A DNA stretch of 64,000 nucleotides, taken from positions 2,959,954 to 3,023,953 of the forward strand of contig NZ_FNQB01000001.1 in assembly GCF_900107455.1 (NCBI RefSeq). The letters run 5' to 3'. The translations under genes were made by a program, and so were the position numbers. How positions within the stretch are numbered: the stretch's first letter is position 1; every line of letters begins with the position of its first letter. Positions 37,016-44,888 of the stretch are shown in pieces. The DNA comes from Asanoa ishikariensis. Lineage in GTDB: Bacteria > Actinomycetota > Actinomycetes > Mycobacteriales > Micromonosporaceae. Under the pieces are notes generated by a model, which had not been told where the DNA came from, did not search any database, and saw only the letters and a program-made list of their open reading frames with translations.

Positions 37016-38420
37016 GTCAGAGAGTAGCACTATCGCGTTTCTCGTCACGAGCCTGCGGGCGGAGATCGCGCGCCTCGCTCCTGGTGATCGGCTGCCGAGC
37101 AGCCGCGATTTGGTGCGCCGTCACGCGGCGAGCCCGGTGTCGGTCGCTCGCGCCGTCGCCGTGCTGGCGGCCGAAGGCGCCGTAGTGACCCGACCGGGCA
37201 GCGGAACGTTCGTCGCCGCCCGAAGGTCCCAGGCGTTCGGGGCGCCTCCGGACACCTCTTGGCAAGCCGTGGCGCTCGCCGACCGCAGCATCGACGCCCA
37301 CACCGTCACAGATCTGCTCCGCGCACCGCCTGCCGACGCGATCACGATGGCCGGCGGCTATCTGCACCGCTCGCTGCAGCCGACCAAGGCACTTGGCGAC
37401 GCCCTCGCCCGGGCGGCGCGGCGGCCCGACGCGTGGGACCGGGCGCCGACGGCTGGGCTGGAGACGCTGCGGGCCTTGTTCGCGTCGTTCACGGGCAGCG
37501 ATGTCGACACTGACGACGTGCTCATCACCAGCGGCGGGCAGGACGCCCTGTCGATGGCGTTCCGCGCGATCGCCGCGCCGGGCAGCCCGATCCTGGTCGA
37601 ATCGCCCACCTACCAGGGCGCCCTCGCGGCCGCCCGCGCCGCGGGCCTGCGGCCCGTCCCTGTCCCGGTCGACGATGACGGCATCCGCCCGGACCTGCTC
37701 GCAGACGCGTTCGCCACCAGCGGCGCCCGGCTTCTGTACATCCAGCCGACCTTCCACAACCCGACCGGCGCAGTGCTTTCCGCGCAACGCCGCCCGCAGA
37801 TCCTCGACATCGCCCGTGCCGCCGGCGCATTCGTCCTCGAAGACGACTTCGCCCGCCTGCTCGGCCACGGCGGCGCGGTGGCCCGTCCGCTGGTCGCCGA
37901 CGACCGCGACGGCACCGTGGTCTACCTGACGTCACTGACCAAGCCCGCGTCACCGAGCCTACGGATCGGCGCCCTGATCGCCCGGGGCCCGGTGATGGCC
38001 CGGTTACGCGCCATCCGGCTCGTCGACGACTTCTTCATCTCACGCCCGATGCAGGAAGCCGCCATCGAACTGCTCAGTGCCCCGGCCTGGGATCGCCACC
38101 TGCGCAGCCTGGCCACGGCGCTGCGCGAGCGCTGCACGGCACTCACCGCCGGCCTGGCCCGTCATACGCCTGAATGGACAGTCATGCGCATCCCCGCGGG
38201 CGGCCTGCACCTGTGGGTCCGCCTTCCCTCGAACGCCCTTCACCACATAACCGACGCCGCGCGAACACACGGGGTGGCCGTCAGCCCCGGTAACGGCTAC
38301 TTCGCAGCCGAACCACCCAGCGCGTACATGCGAGTGGGGTTCGCAGCCGCGGCGGATCTCGCCCAACTCGCAGAGGGCACCCGTCGGCTGGGCGAGGTAG
38401 CCCGGAGCGTGTCGGCCTAG
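37014..38420 (+). CDS. MocR/PdxR-type GntR regulator with aminotransferase domain
   Basis: 468 residues. GntR winged helix at about 5-75 (LRAEIARLAPGDRLPSSRDL, VTRPGSGTFVA), then a type I aminotransferase fold: VLITSGGQDALSMAFRAI, YIQPTFHNPTGAVLS, and the PLP lysine in YLTSLTKPASPSLRIG. MocR proteins sense amino acids or PLP derivatives. The divergent PLP enzyme and MFS exporter are its probable targets. The two start codons share the tetranucleotide CATG at 37013-37016. Confidence 0.92.
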   Translation: MSESSTIAFLVTSLRAEIARLAPGDRLPSSRDLVRRHAASPVSVARAVAVLAAEGAVVTRPGSGTFVAARRSQAFGAPPDTSWQAVALADRSIDAHTVTDLLRAPPADAITMAGGYLHRSLQPTKALGDALARAARRPDAWDRAPTAGLETLRALFASFTGSDVDTDDVLITSGGQDALSMAFRAIAAPGSPILVESPTYQGALAAARAAGLRPVPVPVDDDGIRPDLLADAFATSGARLLYIQPTFHNPTGAVLSAQRRPQILDIARAAGAFVLEDDFARLLGHGGAVARPLVADDRDGTVVYLTSLTKPASPSLRIGALIARGPVMARLRAIRLVDDFFISRPMQEAAIELLSAPAWDRHLRSLATALRERCTALTAGLARHTPEWTVMRIPAGGLHLWVRLPSNALHHITDAARTHGVAVSPGNGYFAAEPPSAYMRVGFAAAADLAQLAEGTRRLGEVARSVSA

Positions 38421-38589
38421 CCGACGGAGGGGCAGTTCATTTCGGCCCGGCTCTCGGCATCGCTGCTAACAAGCCGTGCTCGGGCGGGAGGAGCCACGGC
38501 AGCCAGCGCCGCACGGTTGACGGCGGCCCGTTCCCCACCCAGGACTGCGCGACCCGCGAATTGGACGAGACAACGAGAGGAGCGGCGTG

Positions 38590-39030
38590 GTGCCGACGGT
38601 TGAGGAGACGGACGCGTTTGCGGCCCGCTGCCATGAGGGCCAGGTCGACAAGGCCGGGCGTCCGTACATCGACCACCCGCGGACCATCGCCGCGGCCCTG
38701 GTCGAGCACGGCGACGACGCGGTCATGGCCGGGCTGCTCCACGATGTGGTTGAGGACTGCGCCGTCACGTTGGACGAACTGCGGGGGAGGGGCTACTCGG
38801 AGCGGGTCGTGTCCGCTGTCGACTCGGTGTCACATCGAGACGGCGAGACGTACCTGGACGGGATCCGACGGGCTGCTGTTGACCCCCTGGGCCGGCTCGT
38901 GAAGCTGGCCGACAACGCCACGAACAGCGACGAAGCCAGGTTGGCCGTGCTGGACGACGAGACCGCCGACAGACTGCGGCGGAAGTACGCGCGGGCACGA
39001 GAGATCCTGCTCGCTGCCGAGCCGTCGTGA
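38590..39030 (+). CDS. HD-domain phosphohydrolase, Mesh1/SpoT-hydrolase-like
   Basis: About 146 residues. HD motifs: CHEGQVDKAGRPYIDHPRTI, VMAGLLHDVVEDC and RLVKLADNATNSDEARL, as in stand-alone (p)ppGpp hydrolases. Two in-frame GTG codons (38587, 38590) follow GAGAGGAG; the second has better spacing. The 165 bases before it hold no recognised gene. Substrate specificity is inferred from family resemblance only. Confidence 0.85.
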   Translation: MPTVEETDAFAARCHEGQVDKAGRPYIDHPRTIAAALVEHGDDAVMAGLLHDVVEDCAVTLDELRGRGYSERVVSAVDSVSHRDGETYLDGIRRAAVDPLGRLVKLADNATNSDEARLAVLDDETADRLRRKYARAREILLAAEPS

Positions 39031-39158
39031 ACGGCCACGCCTGACGGTCACCACCCTGGGCCAGGGCTGTCCGGGACTAGCACGAGCCGGAAGCCACCAT
39101 CGGCCAGACCTCGAGCCAGGCCATCGACAGGATTCGGCCGAGGCGCGAAGGTGTGCGT

Positions 39159-39854
39159 ATGACCGGATCGCAGCTCACCGCCGCGGGTTTCGCGGAGCAG
39201 GTCGAAGCGCTTCGTCCGCCGGCCGGCAAGGACAGCGTCCGGATGGGGGACGTGTTCGCGCTGGCCAAGCGGTTCGGTGACCTGCCCGTCGCCGAGCTCG
39301 ACCGGCTGTTGGACTCCGACGTCCATCTGGTGCGGGTCGGCGCGCTGCGGGTCATGGGCAATCAGGCCGTCCACAAGAAGGCCCCGGAGGCGCTCCGCGC
39401 GGAGCTTTACGCGCTCTACCTGCGCCGGACCGACCGGATCAACACCTGGGACCTGGTCGACCTCAGCGCCCATCAGGTCGTCGGCGGCTATCTGCTCGAC
39501 AAGCCCCGGGACGTGCTCTACCGGCTTGCCGGTTCCGAGCACTGGTGGGAACGCCGGATCGCGATGATGGCCACCCTCGGGCTCGTGCGGGCCGGTGAGG
39601 TCGACGACACGTACGCCCTGGCCGAGATCCTGGTCGACGACTCTCACGAGTTCGTGCGCACCGTGGTCGGCGGGATGCTGCGCGAGGCCGGCAAGCATGA
39701 CCGGGCCCGGCTGCTGGCCTTCCTCGACCGCCACGCCGCCACCGCGCCGCGCGTGGTGCTGCGGTTCGCGATCGAGCATCTCGAACCGCAGCAGCGCGCC
39801 CACTACCTCAGCCAGCGGCAGGGACCCGGTCCAGGAAGCCCAGCACCTGGGTGA
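39159..39854 (+). CDS. AlkD-family DNA alkylation repair protein (second copy type)
   Basis: 231 residues of helical repeats. NTWDLVDLSAHQVVGGYLL carries the catalytic Asp, and EHWWERRIAMMAT the paired Trp/Arg. Distinct from the AlkD at 23102, so a paralogue rather than a copy. ATG 39159 or GTG 39153. Its last 47 bases overlap the convergent SnoaL gene. Confidence 0.87.
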   Translation: MTGSQLTAAGFAEQVEALRPPAGKDSVRMGDVFALAKRFGDLPVAELDRLLDSDVHLVRVGALRVMGNQAVHKKAPEALRAELYALYLRRTDRINTWDLVDLSAHQVVGGYLLDKPRDVLYRLAGSEHWWERRIAMMATLGLVRAGEVDDTYALAEILVDDSHEFVRTVVGGMLREAGKHDRARLLAFLDRHAATAPRVVLRFAIEHLEPQQRAHYLSQRQGPGPGSPAPG

Positions 39855-40179
39855 GCTGCCCGTCGTCGCCGGTGGTCGCCACGTCGAAGCCCGCGATCGG
39901 CGCCGAGCCTTCCGCCGGGCCGAGCTCCCACGTGAAGCGGGCCTGGTTGTGGTGGCCGTCGACCGGGCCGGCCAGCCGGAACGTCATGCCCGGGAACTGA
40001 CTCTGCACCGCCGCGACGGTCGCGTCGATCGCGGCCCGGCCCTCGGCCACGGCCAGCGGGTCGACGTAGCGGCCCTCGGGGGCCCACAGGTCGTCGATGT
40101 CGCGGCGCCGCTTGGTCGGGTCGGTCTCGTTCCAGACCGCGATGTAGCGCTCAGCCAGCTCGTCGTACGTCGTTGGCAT
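39808..40179 (-). CDS. SnoaL/NTF2-like protein
   Basis: 123 residues, one NTF2-like cone: YDELAERYIAVWNETDPTKR, YVDPLAVAEGRAAIDATV, GHHNQARFTWELGP. Such proteins are isomerases, hydrolases or ligand binders. GAGGAG precedes ATG 40179. Divergent from an XRE regulator with a perfect palindrome between, so the regulator may control it. Confidence 0.85.
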   Translation of the reverse strand: MPTTYDELAERYIAVWNETDPTKRRRDIDDLWAPEGRYVDPLAVAEGRAAIDATVAAVQSQFPGMTFRLAGPVDGHHNQARFTWELGPAEGSAPIAGFDVATTGDDGQLTQVLGFLDRVPAAG

Positions 40180-40244
40180 CTCAATCTCCTCTTCGTCGGT
40201 GCCGTTCTGGAGAAGATGTTGGCCGGGGCGGCGGTGCGGTGTCG

Positions 40245-40261
40245 ATTACCTCCGAGGTAAT
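40245..40261. promoter_or_regulatory. Perfect palindrome between SnoaL and XRE genes
   Basis: ATTACCTC-C-GAGGTAAT, 8-bp arms around one base, 37 bases before the XRE start. Probable operator of the XRE protein. Confidence 0.7.
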
Positions 40262-40297
40262 GGTCCCGGTGCCGGTCGGGTCGTTAGCGTCGGTGGT

Positions 40298-41092
40298 GTG
40301 ACCACCATGACGAGGCCGAAGCGACCAGTCGGAGAGCTGCTCCGCGACTGGCGCCGCAGCCGCCGCTTGAGCCAGCTCGACCTGTCGATCGAGACGGGGA
40401 TCTCGGCCCGGCACCTGAGCTTCGTGGAGACCGGGCGCTCCCGACCGAGTCCCGAGATGATCCTGCGGCTGGCCGAGCAACTCGACATCCCGCTGGCGGA
40501 GCGCAACACGATCCTGCTCGCCGGCGGTCACGCGCCCGCGTACCCCCGGCATGAGCTCGACGACCCGGAACTCGCTCCGGTGCGGGCCGCGGTGCGGCAG
40601 ATCCTCGACGGGCACAGTCCGTACCCGGCGGCGCTCGTCGATCAGCACTGGCACCTGGTCGAGGCCAACCCGGCGATCGCCCTGTTCACCGCCGGCGCGG
40701 CGCCGCACCTGCTGGCCCCGCCGGTCAACGTGTTGCGGCTCGGCCTCCACCCCGACGGGATGGCGCCGCGGATCTTGAACCTGCCGGAGTGGCGCGCCCA
40801 CCTGCTCGTGCGGCTGCGCCAGCAGGCGATGGCGACCAACGACGACGCTCTGCACGGGCTGATCGAGGAGCTGCGCGGTTATCCGGGCGGCCACGCGGCA
40901 CCGGCCGGCGACGCGGTCCCGAGCGTCGTGGTCCCGCTGCGCTACAGGCACGACAACACCGACCTGTCCTTCTTCAGCACCACCACGCTGTTCGGCACCC
41001 CGCTGGACGTCACCGTGGCCGGGCTGGCCATCGAGGCCTTCTTCCCGGCCGACCCCGCGACCGCCGAGGCCCTCCGCGCCCTGGTGGGTTAG
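40298..41092 (+). CDS. XRE regulator with MmyB-like ligand domain
   Basis: 264 residues. HTH at about 8-65 (GELLRDWRRSRRLSQLDLSI, ISARHLSFVETGRSRPS), then the MmyB-like PAS-type domain (WHLVEANPAIALFTAGA, RLGLHPDGMAPRILNLPEWR). Family members bind fatty acids or similar ligands. GTG 40298 is preceded by TAGCGT and exactly 7 bases, hence leaderless; ATG 40307 is the alternative. The stop overlaps the convergent hydrolase gene. Confidence 0.9.
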   Translation: MTTMTRPKRPVGELLRDWRRSRRLSQLDLSIETGISARHLSFVETGRSRPSPEMILRLAEQLDIPLAERNTILLAGGHAPAYPRHELDDPELAPVRAAVRQILDGHSPYPAALVDQHWHLVEANPAIALFTAGAAPHLLAPPVNVLRLGLHPDGMAPRILNLPEWRAHLLVRLRQQAMATNDDALHGLIEELRGYPGGHAAPAGDAVPSVVVPLRYRHDNTDLSFFSTTTLFGTPLDVTVAGLAIEAFFPADPATAEALRALVG

Positions 41093-41921
41093 CCGCGCAG
41101 GGTGGCGACGGCGTCGGCGAGCGCTTCAGGGTGCTGGACCTGCAGGAAGCCGTGCGACGCGCCGGGCACGACGCGGTGCTCGCCGCGTGGCACGGCCGCG
41201 GCCATCGCGCGGTGCATGGCGTCGATGCCCTCGTGGGCGCGGGTCACCAGGTCCGCGTCGGCGAACCGCTCCCAGACCGGGTTGCGGGCACCGGCGGTCA
41301 GCACGATCAGGGGTACGTCCGGCAGTGCGCCGCCGGCCCGCAGCTCGGCGTAGATCTCGGTGTCGAAGTTGCGGGTCTCCTCGATCGCGGTCCGCCAGTG
41401 GCCGAGGTGGTAGTCGATCAGCGCCTCCCGCTCGTCCTCCGGCCACGCGGCATAGAGCTGGGCGTACTGGCCCCGGGCGGCTGCCACCTGCTCGTCGGTG
41501 AGCTCCGGCAGGTCGGTGGTCTGCCGCTTGATCTCGGCATCCATCTCCTTCGCCTCGGCGGAAGGAAGTCGAAGATGTCCTCGTGGCCGGGGTCGATCAG
41601 CAGCAGGCCGGCGACCTCGGTGGGGAAGAGCTGCGCGTAGCGGCGGGCGTAGAAGGCGCCCAGCGAGTGACCGGCCAGGATCACCGGGCCGGTCACGCCC
41701 GCAGTTGTCAGGGCGGCGCGTAGCTCCTCGGCGACGGCGGTGGCGCTGCGGGGGAGCGCGGTCGGCTCGCTCCAGCCGGTGCCGGCCCGGTCGTAGATCA
41801 CCGCCGGTGCGGTCAGCCGCTGCGCCGCGCGGAAGTCGCGGCCGACGAGCCCGGCGCCGGGCAGGAAGACCACGGTCGGCCCGGAGCCGTCGGGATCGTG
41901 GTCCAGCCAGAGGTTGGTCAT
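41089..41921 (-). pseudogene. Alpha/beta hydrolase with a one-base frameshift
   Basis: The N-terminal half (from ATG 41921) has the oxyanion strand VVFLPGAGLVG and nucleophile elbow ILAGHSLGAFYARRYA. The C-terminal half, in another frame, has the strand PLIVLTAGARNPVWERF and the catalytic His in VPGASHGFLQ. The frames change near 41556-41563, after DIFDFLPP; one extra C on the plus strand would restore a single chain of about 277 residues. All catalytic parts survive, so this is a recent mutation or a sequencing error. Divergent from an ArsR-like regulator. Confidence 0.8.
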
Positions 41922-41929
41922 GCGCTTAT

Positions 41930-41947
41930 GTTCGCACGATTGCGAAC
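41930..41947. promoter_or_regulatory. Operator palindrome between hydrolase and HTH regulator
   Basis: GTTCGCA-CGAT-TGCGAAC, perfect 7-bp arms, between the divergent starts. TTGCGA (41940-41945) and GACAAT (41962-41967) are 16 bases apart, and the latter is 6 bases before the regulator ATG, so the palindrome overlaps the likely promoter. Confidence 0.7.
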
Positions 41948-41973
41948 AGTGTCAAGTGTGAGACAATTCGCGG

Positions 41974-42504
41974 ATGGACACCGTCGAGTTGCTCGTGCAC
42001 CCGGTCCGGCTGCGGATCGTGCACGCCCTCTCCGGTGGGCGGGAGGTGACCACCGCGCAGCTCGTGGCGCGGATGCCCGACGTCTCCAAGGCGACCGTCT
42101 ACCGCCACGTCGCGGTGCTCGCCGACGCCGGCATCATCGAGGTCGCGGGCGAGCACCGGGTACGCGGCTTCGTCGAGCGCAGCTACCGGCTCCACCGGGA
42201 GCGGGCCACGATCCCGGCCGACCGGGCAGCCTCGGCGACCCCCGCCGAGCTGCGACAGGCGTTCGCCGCCGCGATGGCCACGCTGATCGCGGAGTTCGAC
42301 GGCTACCTCGACTCCGCCGACGCCGACCCGGCCGGCGACCTGGTCGGCTTCCGGCAGCACGCGATCTGGCTGTCCGACGACGAACGGGCGGACCTGGTCG
42401 AGGCGATGCGGGCGGCCCTGGTCTCCCGCATCGGCAACCCGCCGGCCGAGGGCCGCCGCCCCCACCTGCTCAGCCCGATCCTGTTCCCGATCACCGGCGA
42501 ATAG
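41974..42504 (+). CDS. ArsR-like winged-helix regulator
   Basis: 176 residues. N-terminal winged helix (ELLVHPVRLRIVHALSGGRE, VSKATVYRHVAVLADAGIIE) followed by a helical effector domain rich in acidic residues. It probably represses the divergent hydrolase and itself through the TTCGCA palindrome. ATG 41974 is leaderless-like. Confidence 0.87.
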   Translation: MDTVELLVHPVRLRIVHALSGGREVTTAQLVARMPDVSKATVYRHVAVLADAGIIEVAGEHRVRGFVERSYRLHRERATIPADRAASATPAELRQAFAAAMATLIAEFDGYLDSADADPAGDLVGFRQHAIWLSDDERADLVEAMRAALVSRIGNPPAEGRRPHLLSPILFPITGE

Positions 42505-42545
42505 CCCGCGTTGTGGCCCGGGGGCGCGTGCGGCAGGATCCTGGC

Positions 42546-43307
42546 ATGGACCTTGGGCTGGCCGACCGCGTGTACGTCCTGACCGGCGGCACCCGTGGCC
42601 TGGGCCTCGCCACCGCGCAGTGCCTGGTGGCCGACGGCGCCCGGGTGGTCGTCTGCTCCCGCCACCCGGACCACGTCGACGAGGCGATCGCGGAGCTCGG
42701 CGGACCCGACAGGGCGCGCGGCCTGGTGGCCGACCTGGCCCACGACGACTGCCCGGACCGGCTGGTCGCCCTGGCCCACGACGCGTTCGGCCGGCTCGAC
42801 GGTGCCCTGATCTCCGTCGGTGGCCCGCCCGCCGGCACCGCCCTCGGCGCCTCCGACGACCAGTGGCGCGACTCGTTCGAGACGGTCTTCCTGGGCGCGG
42901 TACGCACGGCCCGGGTGATCGCCGCCGCGTTGGGACCCGGTGGCGCGATCGCCCTGGTGCTGTCCTCCTCCGCCCGCACCCCGATCACCAACCTCGGCAT
43001 CTCCAACGGCTTCCGCCCGGGCCTGGTCGGGGTGGCAAAGGACATGGCCGACGAGCTCGGCCCGCGCGGCGTACGCGTGATCAGCCTGCTGCCCGGTCGT
43101 TTCCTGACCGACCGCACCCGCGCCAACTACGGCGACCCCGACGACCCGACCCGCGCGCGCGAAGGCGCCGGCGACGACGTGCCCCTGCGCCGGATCGGCG
43201 ACGCCGCCGAGTTCGGCCGGGCCGCCGCGTTCGTGCTGTCCCCGGCAGCGTCCTATGTGACCGGTTCGTCGATCGCCATCGACGGCGGCCTGATCCGCGC
43301 TCTGTGA
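42546..43307 (+). CDS. SDR-family protein with altered catalytic motif
   Basis: 253 residues. NAD(P)-binding TGGTRGLGLATAQCLV at about 15-30 and C-terminal SYVTGSSIAIDGGLIRAL are clear SDR features. Where YxxxK is expected, after the conserved Ser (LVLSSSARTP), the sequence reads ISNGFRPGLVG, so Tyr and Lys are absent. A branch of FabG-like SDRs with SNxxRPG is known to me from sequence families; its activity is uncertain. TTGTGG, 17 bases, CAGGAT and 6 bases precede ATG. GTGA overlap with mug. Confidence 0.87.
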   Translation: MDLGLADRVYVLTGGTRGLGLATAQCLVADGARVVVCSRHPDHVDEAIAELGGPDRARGLVADLAHDDCPDRLVALAHDAFGRLDGALISVGGPPAGTALGASDDQWRDSFETVFLGAVRTARVIAAALGPGGAIALVLSSSARTPITNLGISNGFRPGLVGVAKDMADELGPRGVRVISLLPGRFLTDRTRANYGDPDDPTRAREGAGDDVPLRRIGDAAEFGRAAAFVLSPAASYVTGSSIAIDGGLIRAL

Positions 43308-43861
43308 AGCCCCACCGACCCACCAAGGCCGACCTGGCCGCCGCGGCGGATCTGATCCTGCCCGACGTGATCGCCCCCGACCTGCGGGTGCTGTTCTGCG
43401 GCATCAACCCGGGCTTGTACTCGGCCGCGACCGGCCACCACTTCGCCCGCCCGGGCAACCGGTTCTGGCCGGCGCTGCACCGCTCGGGCTTCACCGACCA
43501 CCAGCTCGATCCGGCCGAGCAACTGTCCCTTCTGGACAACGGCCTCGGCATCACGAACCTGGTCGACCGCGCCAGCGCCCGCGCCGCCGAGCTCACGCCC
43601 GCCGAACTCGCCGCCGGGGGAGTGGCGCTCGTGGCCAAGGCCGAACGCTGGCGGCCGCACTGGATCGCGATCCTCGGCGTGACCGCCTACCGCGCGGCCT
43701 TCCGTCGCCCGAAGGCGACGCTCGGCCCGCAGGAGGACCCGGCAGGCCCGTCCCGCGTCTGGGTCCTGCCCAACCCGAGCGGCCTGAACGCCCACTTCCA
43801 GATCGCCGACCTAGCCAAAGAGTTTGCCCACCTCCGCACTGCCAGCGACCAGAGAAATTGA
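43304..43861 (+). CDS. mug: G/U mismatch-specific DNA glycosylase
   Basis: 185 residues, GTG start in a GTGA overlap with the SDR stop. Mug motifs: VLFCGINPGLYSAATGHHFA with the catalytic Asn of the GINPG loop, PGNRFWPALHRSGF, and the C-terminal LPNPSGLNAHF loop. Removes uracil or ethenocytosine from mismatches. Cotranscription with an SDR looks accidental in function. Confidence 0.92.
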   Translation: MKPHRPTKADLAAAADLILPDVIAPDLRVLFCGINPGLYSAATGHHFARPGNRFWPALHRSGFTDHQLDPAEQLSLLDNGLGITNLVDRASARAAELTPAELAAGGVALVAKAERWRPHWIAILGVTAYRAAFRRPKATLGPQEDPAGPSRVWVLPNPSGLNAHFQIADLAKEFAHLRTASDQRN

Positions 43862-43889
43862 CACCAACCAATTAGCCAACCAAAATCCA

Positions 43890-43917
43890 ACATCATTGCA
43901 TCATGATGCAATGATGT
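43890..43917. promoter_or_regulatory. 28-bp perfect palindrome, VapBC operator
   Basis: Each half reads ACATCATTGCATCA. It ends at the T of TATTCT (43917-43922), the likely -10, which stands 6 bases before the vapB ATG, and it contains a TTGCAT that may be the -35. Binding of the VapBC complex would block transcription. The surrounding bases are also noticeably AT-richer than the rest of the window. Confidence 0.85.
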
Positions 43918-43928
43918 ATTCTTCGCTC

Positions 43929-44159
43929 ATGCGCACGACTCTTGACCTGCCGGACGACCTACATCAGCTGGCGCTGTCGATCGCGCGGGACACGCATCGA
44001 ACACTGAGTGAAACCGTCGCCGATCTCATGCGTCGGGGCCTCAACCAGGGGGAGCCGCAGGAAGTTTCGCGCAGCGCGGTTACCGGCCTCCCGGTGATCC
44101 GGCTGGGCAGCCCAGTTACCACCGACGACGTTCGCGCCTTGGAGGATCCAGACACATGA
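43929..44159 (+). CDS. vapB: VapB-type ribbon-helix-helix antitoxin
   Basis: 76 residues. MRTTLDLPDDLHQLALSIAR with THRTLSETVADLMRRGL is a classic RHH domain; the C-terminal SAVTGLPVIRLGSPVT is the toxin-binding tail. ATG 43929 chosen for the -10 spacing; ATGs at 43911 and 43914 lie in the palindrome. The stop overlaps the toxin gene (ATGA). Confidence 0.9.
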   Translation: MRTTLDLPDDLHQLALSIARDTHRTLSETVADLMRRGLNQGEPQEVSRSAVTGLPVIRLGSPVTTDDVRALEDPDT

Positions 44160-44563
44160 CCGCGTTGCTGGACACCAATGTGCTGATTGCGCTGGTGGTG
44201 ACCGATCACGTCCACCACCAGATGGCGGAGTCCTGGTTCACCGCGAGCGAGGATGCCTTTGCTACGTGCCCCATCACGCAAGGGGGCTTAATGCGGCTCT
44301 TCATCCGGCAAGGTGCCGCCACCTCAGCCGCAGGCGGATTGCTGGCGGCCCTCACCGCCCATCCGCGTCATGAGTTCTGGCCCGACGATTCACCGTTCGA
44401 AGCCGTGTCGATGCGTGGGGTGATCGGGCATCGACAGGTCACTGACGCCTACCTCGCGCACCAGGCGCGTACTCGTGGCGGCCGTCTCGCGACGTTCGAT
44501 CAGGGACTCGCCAAGCTTCATCACGACATCGCGGATCTGTTGCCCACCAGCCCGCAGCGCTGA
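44156..44563 (+). CDS. vapC: VapC-type PIN-domain toxin
   Basis: 135 residues. The PIN fold acidic residues appear in MTALLDTNVLIAL (Asp 6), TDAYLAHQA and GGRLATFDQGLA. PIN toxins are Mg-dependent RNases that cut tRNA or rRNA. The usual second-helix Glu region reads CPITQGGLMRLF, as in a subset of VapCs. Coupled to vapB by a 4-base overlap. Confidence 0.92.
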   Translation: MTALLDTNVLIALVVTDHVHHQMAESWFTASEDAFATCPITQGGLMRLFIRQGAATSAAGGLLAALTAHPRHEFWPDDSPFEAVSMRGVIGHRQVTDAYLAHQARTRGGRLATFDQGLAKLHHDIADLLPTSPQR

Positions 44564-44594
44564 TCGCTAAGCCTTCCGTCGACAGACCCGCCGG

Positions 44595-44885
44595 TCAGTC
44601 CGCGCTGGGGCGGGACAGGCGTTCGCGGACCAGTTGGCCGAAGAGGCCGGCGGGCTGGCCGCACGACGTACACGTGAAGGTTTCGTCCAGCCGCCCTGTG
44701 CCGCACTGGTCGCAGCGGCCGTGGTCGCGCGGGTCGCGGTAGGACCGCAGCGCCTCGACCAGGGCGTGGGCGGCCGCCGGGCTCAACGACACGGTCACCG
44801 GGGACGGGGAGCCCGGGTCGGGCGCGAGCGCGTCGATCCGCGCGGCGAACTCCTCGACAGCGGAACGCACCTCATCGGGAACCAC
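44595..44885 (-). CDS. Small zinc-ribbon protein, last gene of the DUF692 operon
   Basis: 96 residues, GTG start. An N-terminal helical part (DEVRSAVEEFAARIDAL) is followed by two CxxC knuckles, RCDQCGTGR and TCTSCGQP, making a zinc ribbon. Function unknown. It begins 3 bases after the DUF6297 stop, so it belongs to the operon running from 49929. Confidence 0.75.
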   Translation of the reverse strand: MVPDEVRSAVEEFAARIDALAPDPGSPSPVTVSLSPAAAHALVEALRSYRDPRDHGRCDQCGTGRLDETFTCTSCGQPAGLFGQLVRERLSRPSAD

Positions 44886-44888
44886 GGC

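Noticed and set aside
38437..38742. 101-residue minus-strand frame before the HD gene
   Set aside because: Overlaps the start of the HD gene on the other strand and shows no family features.
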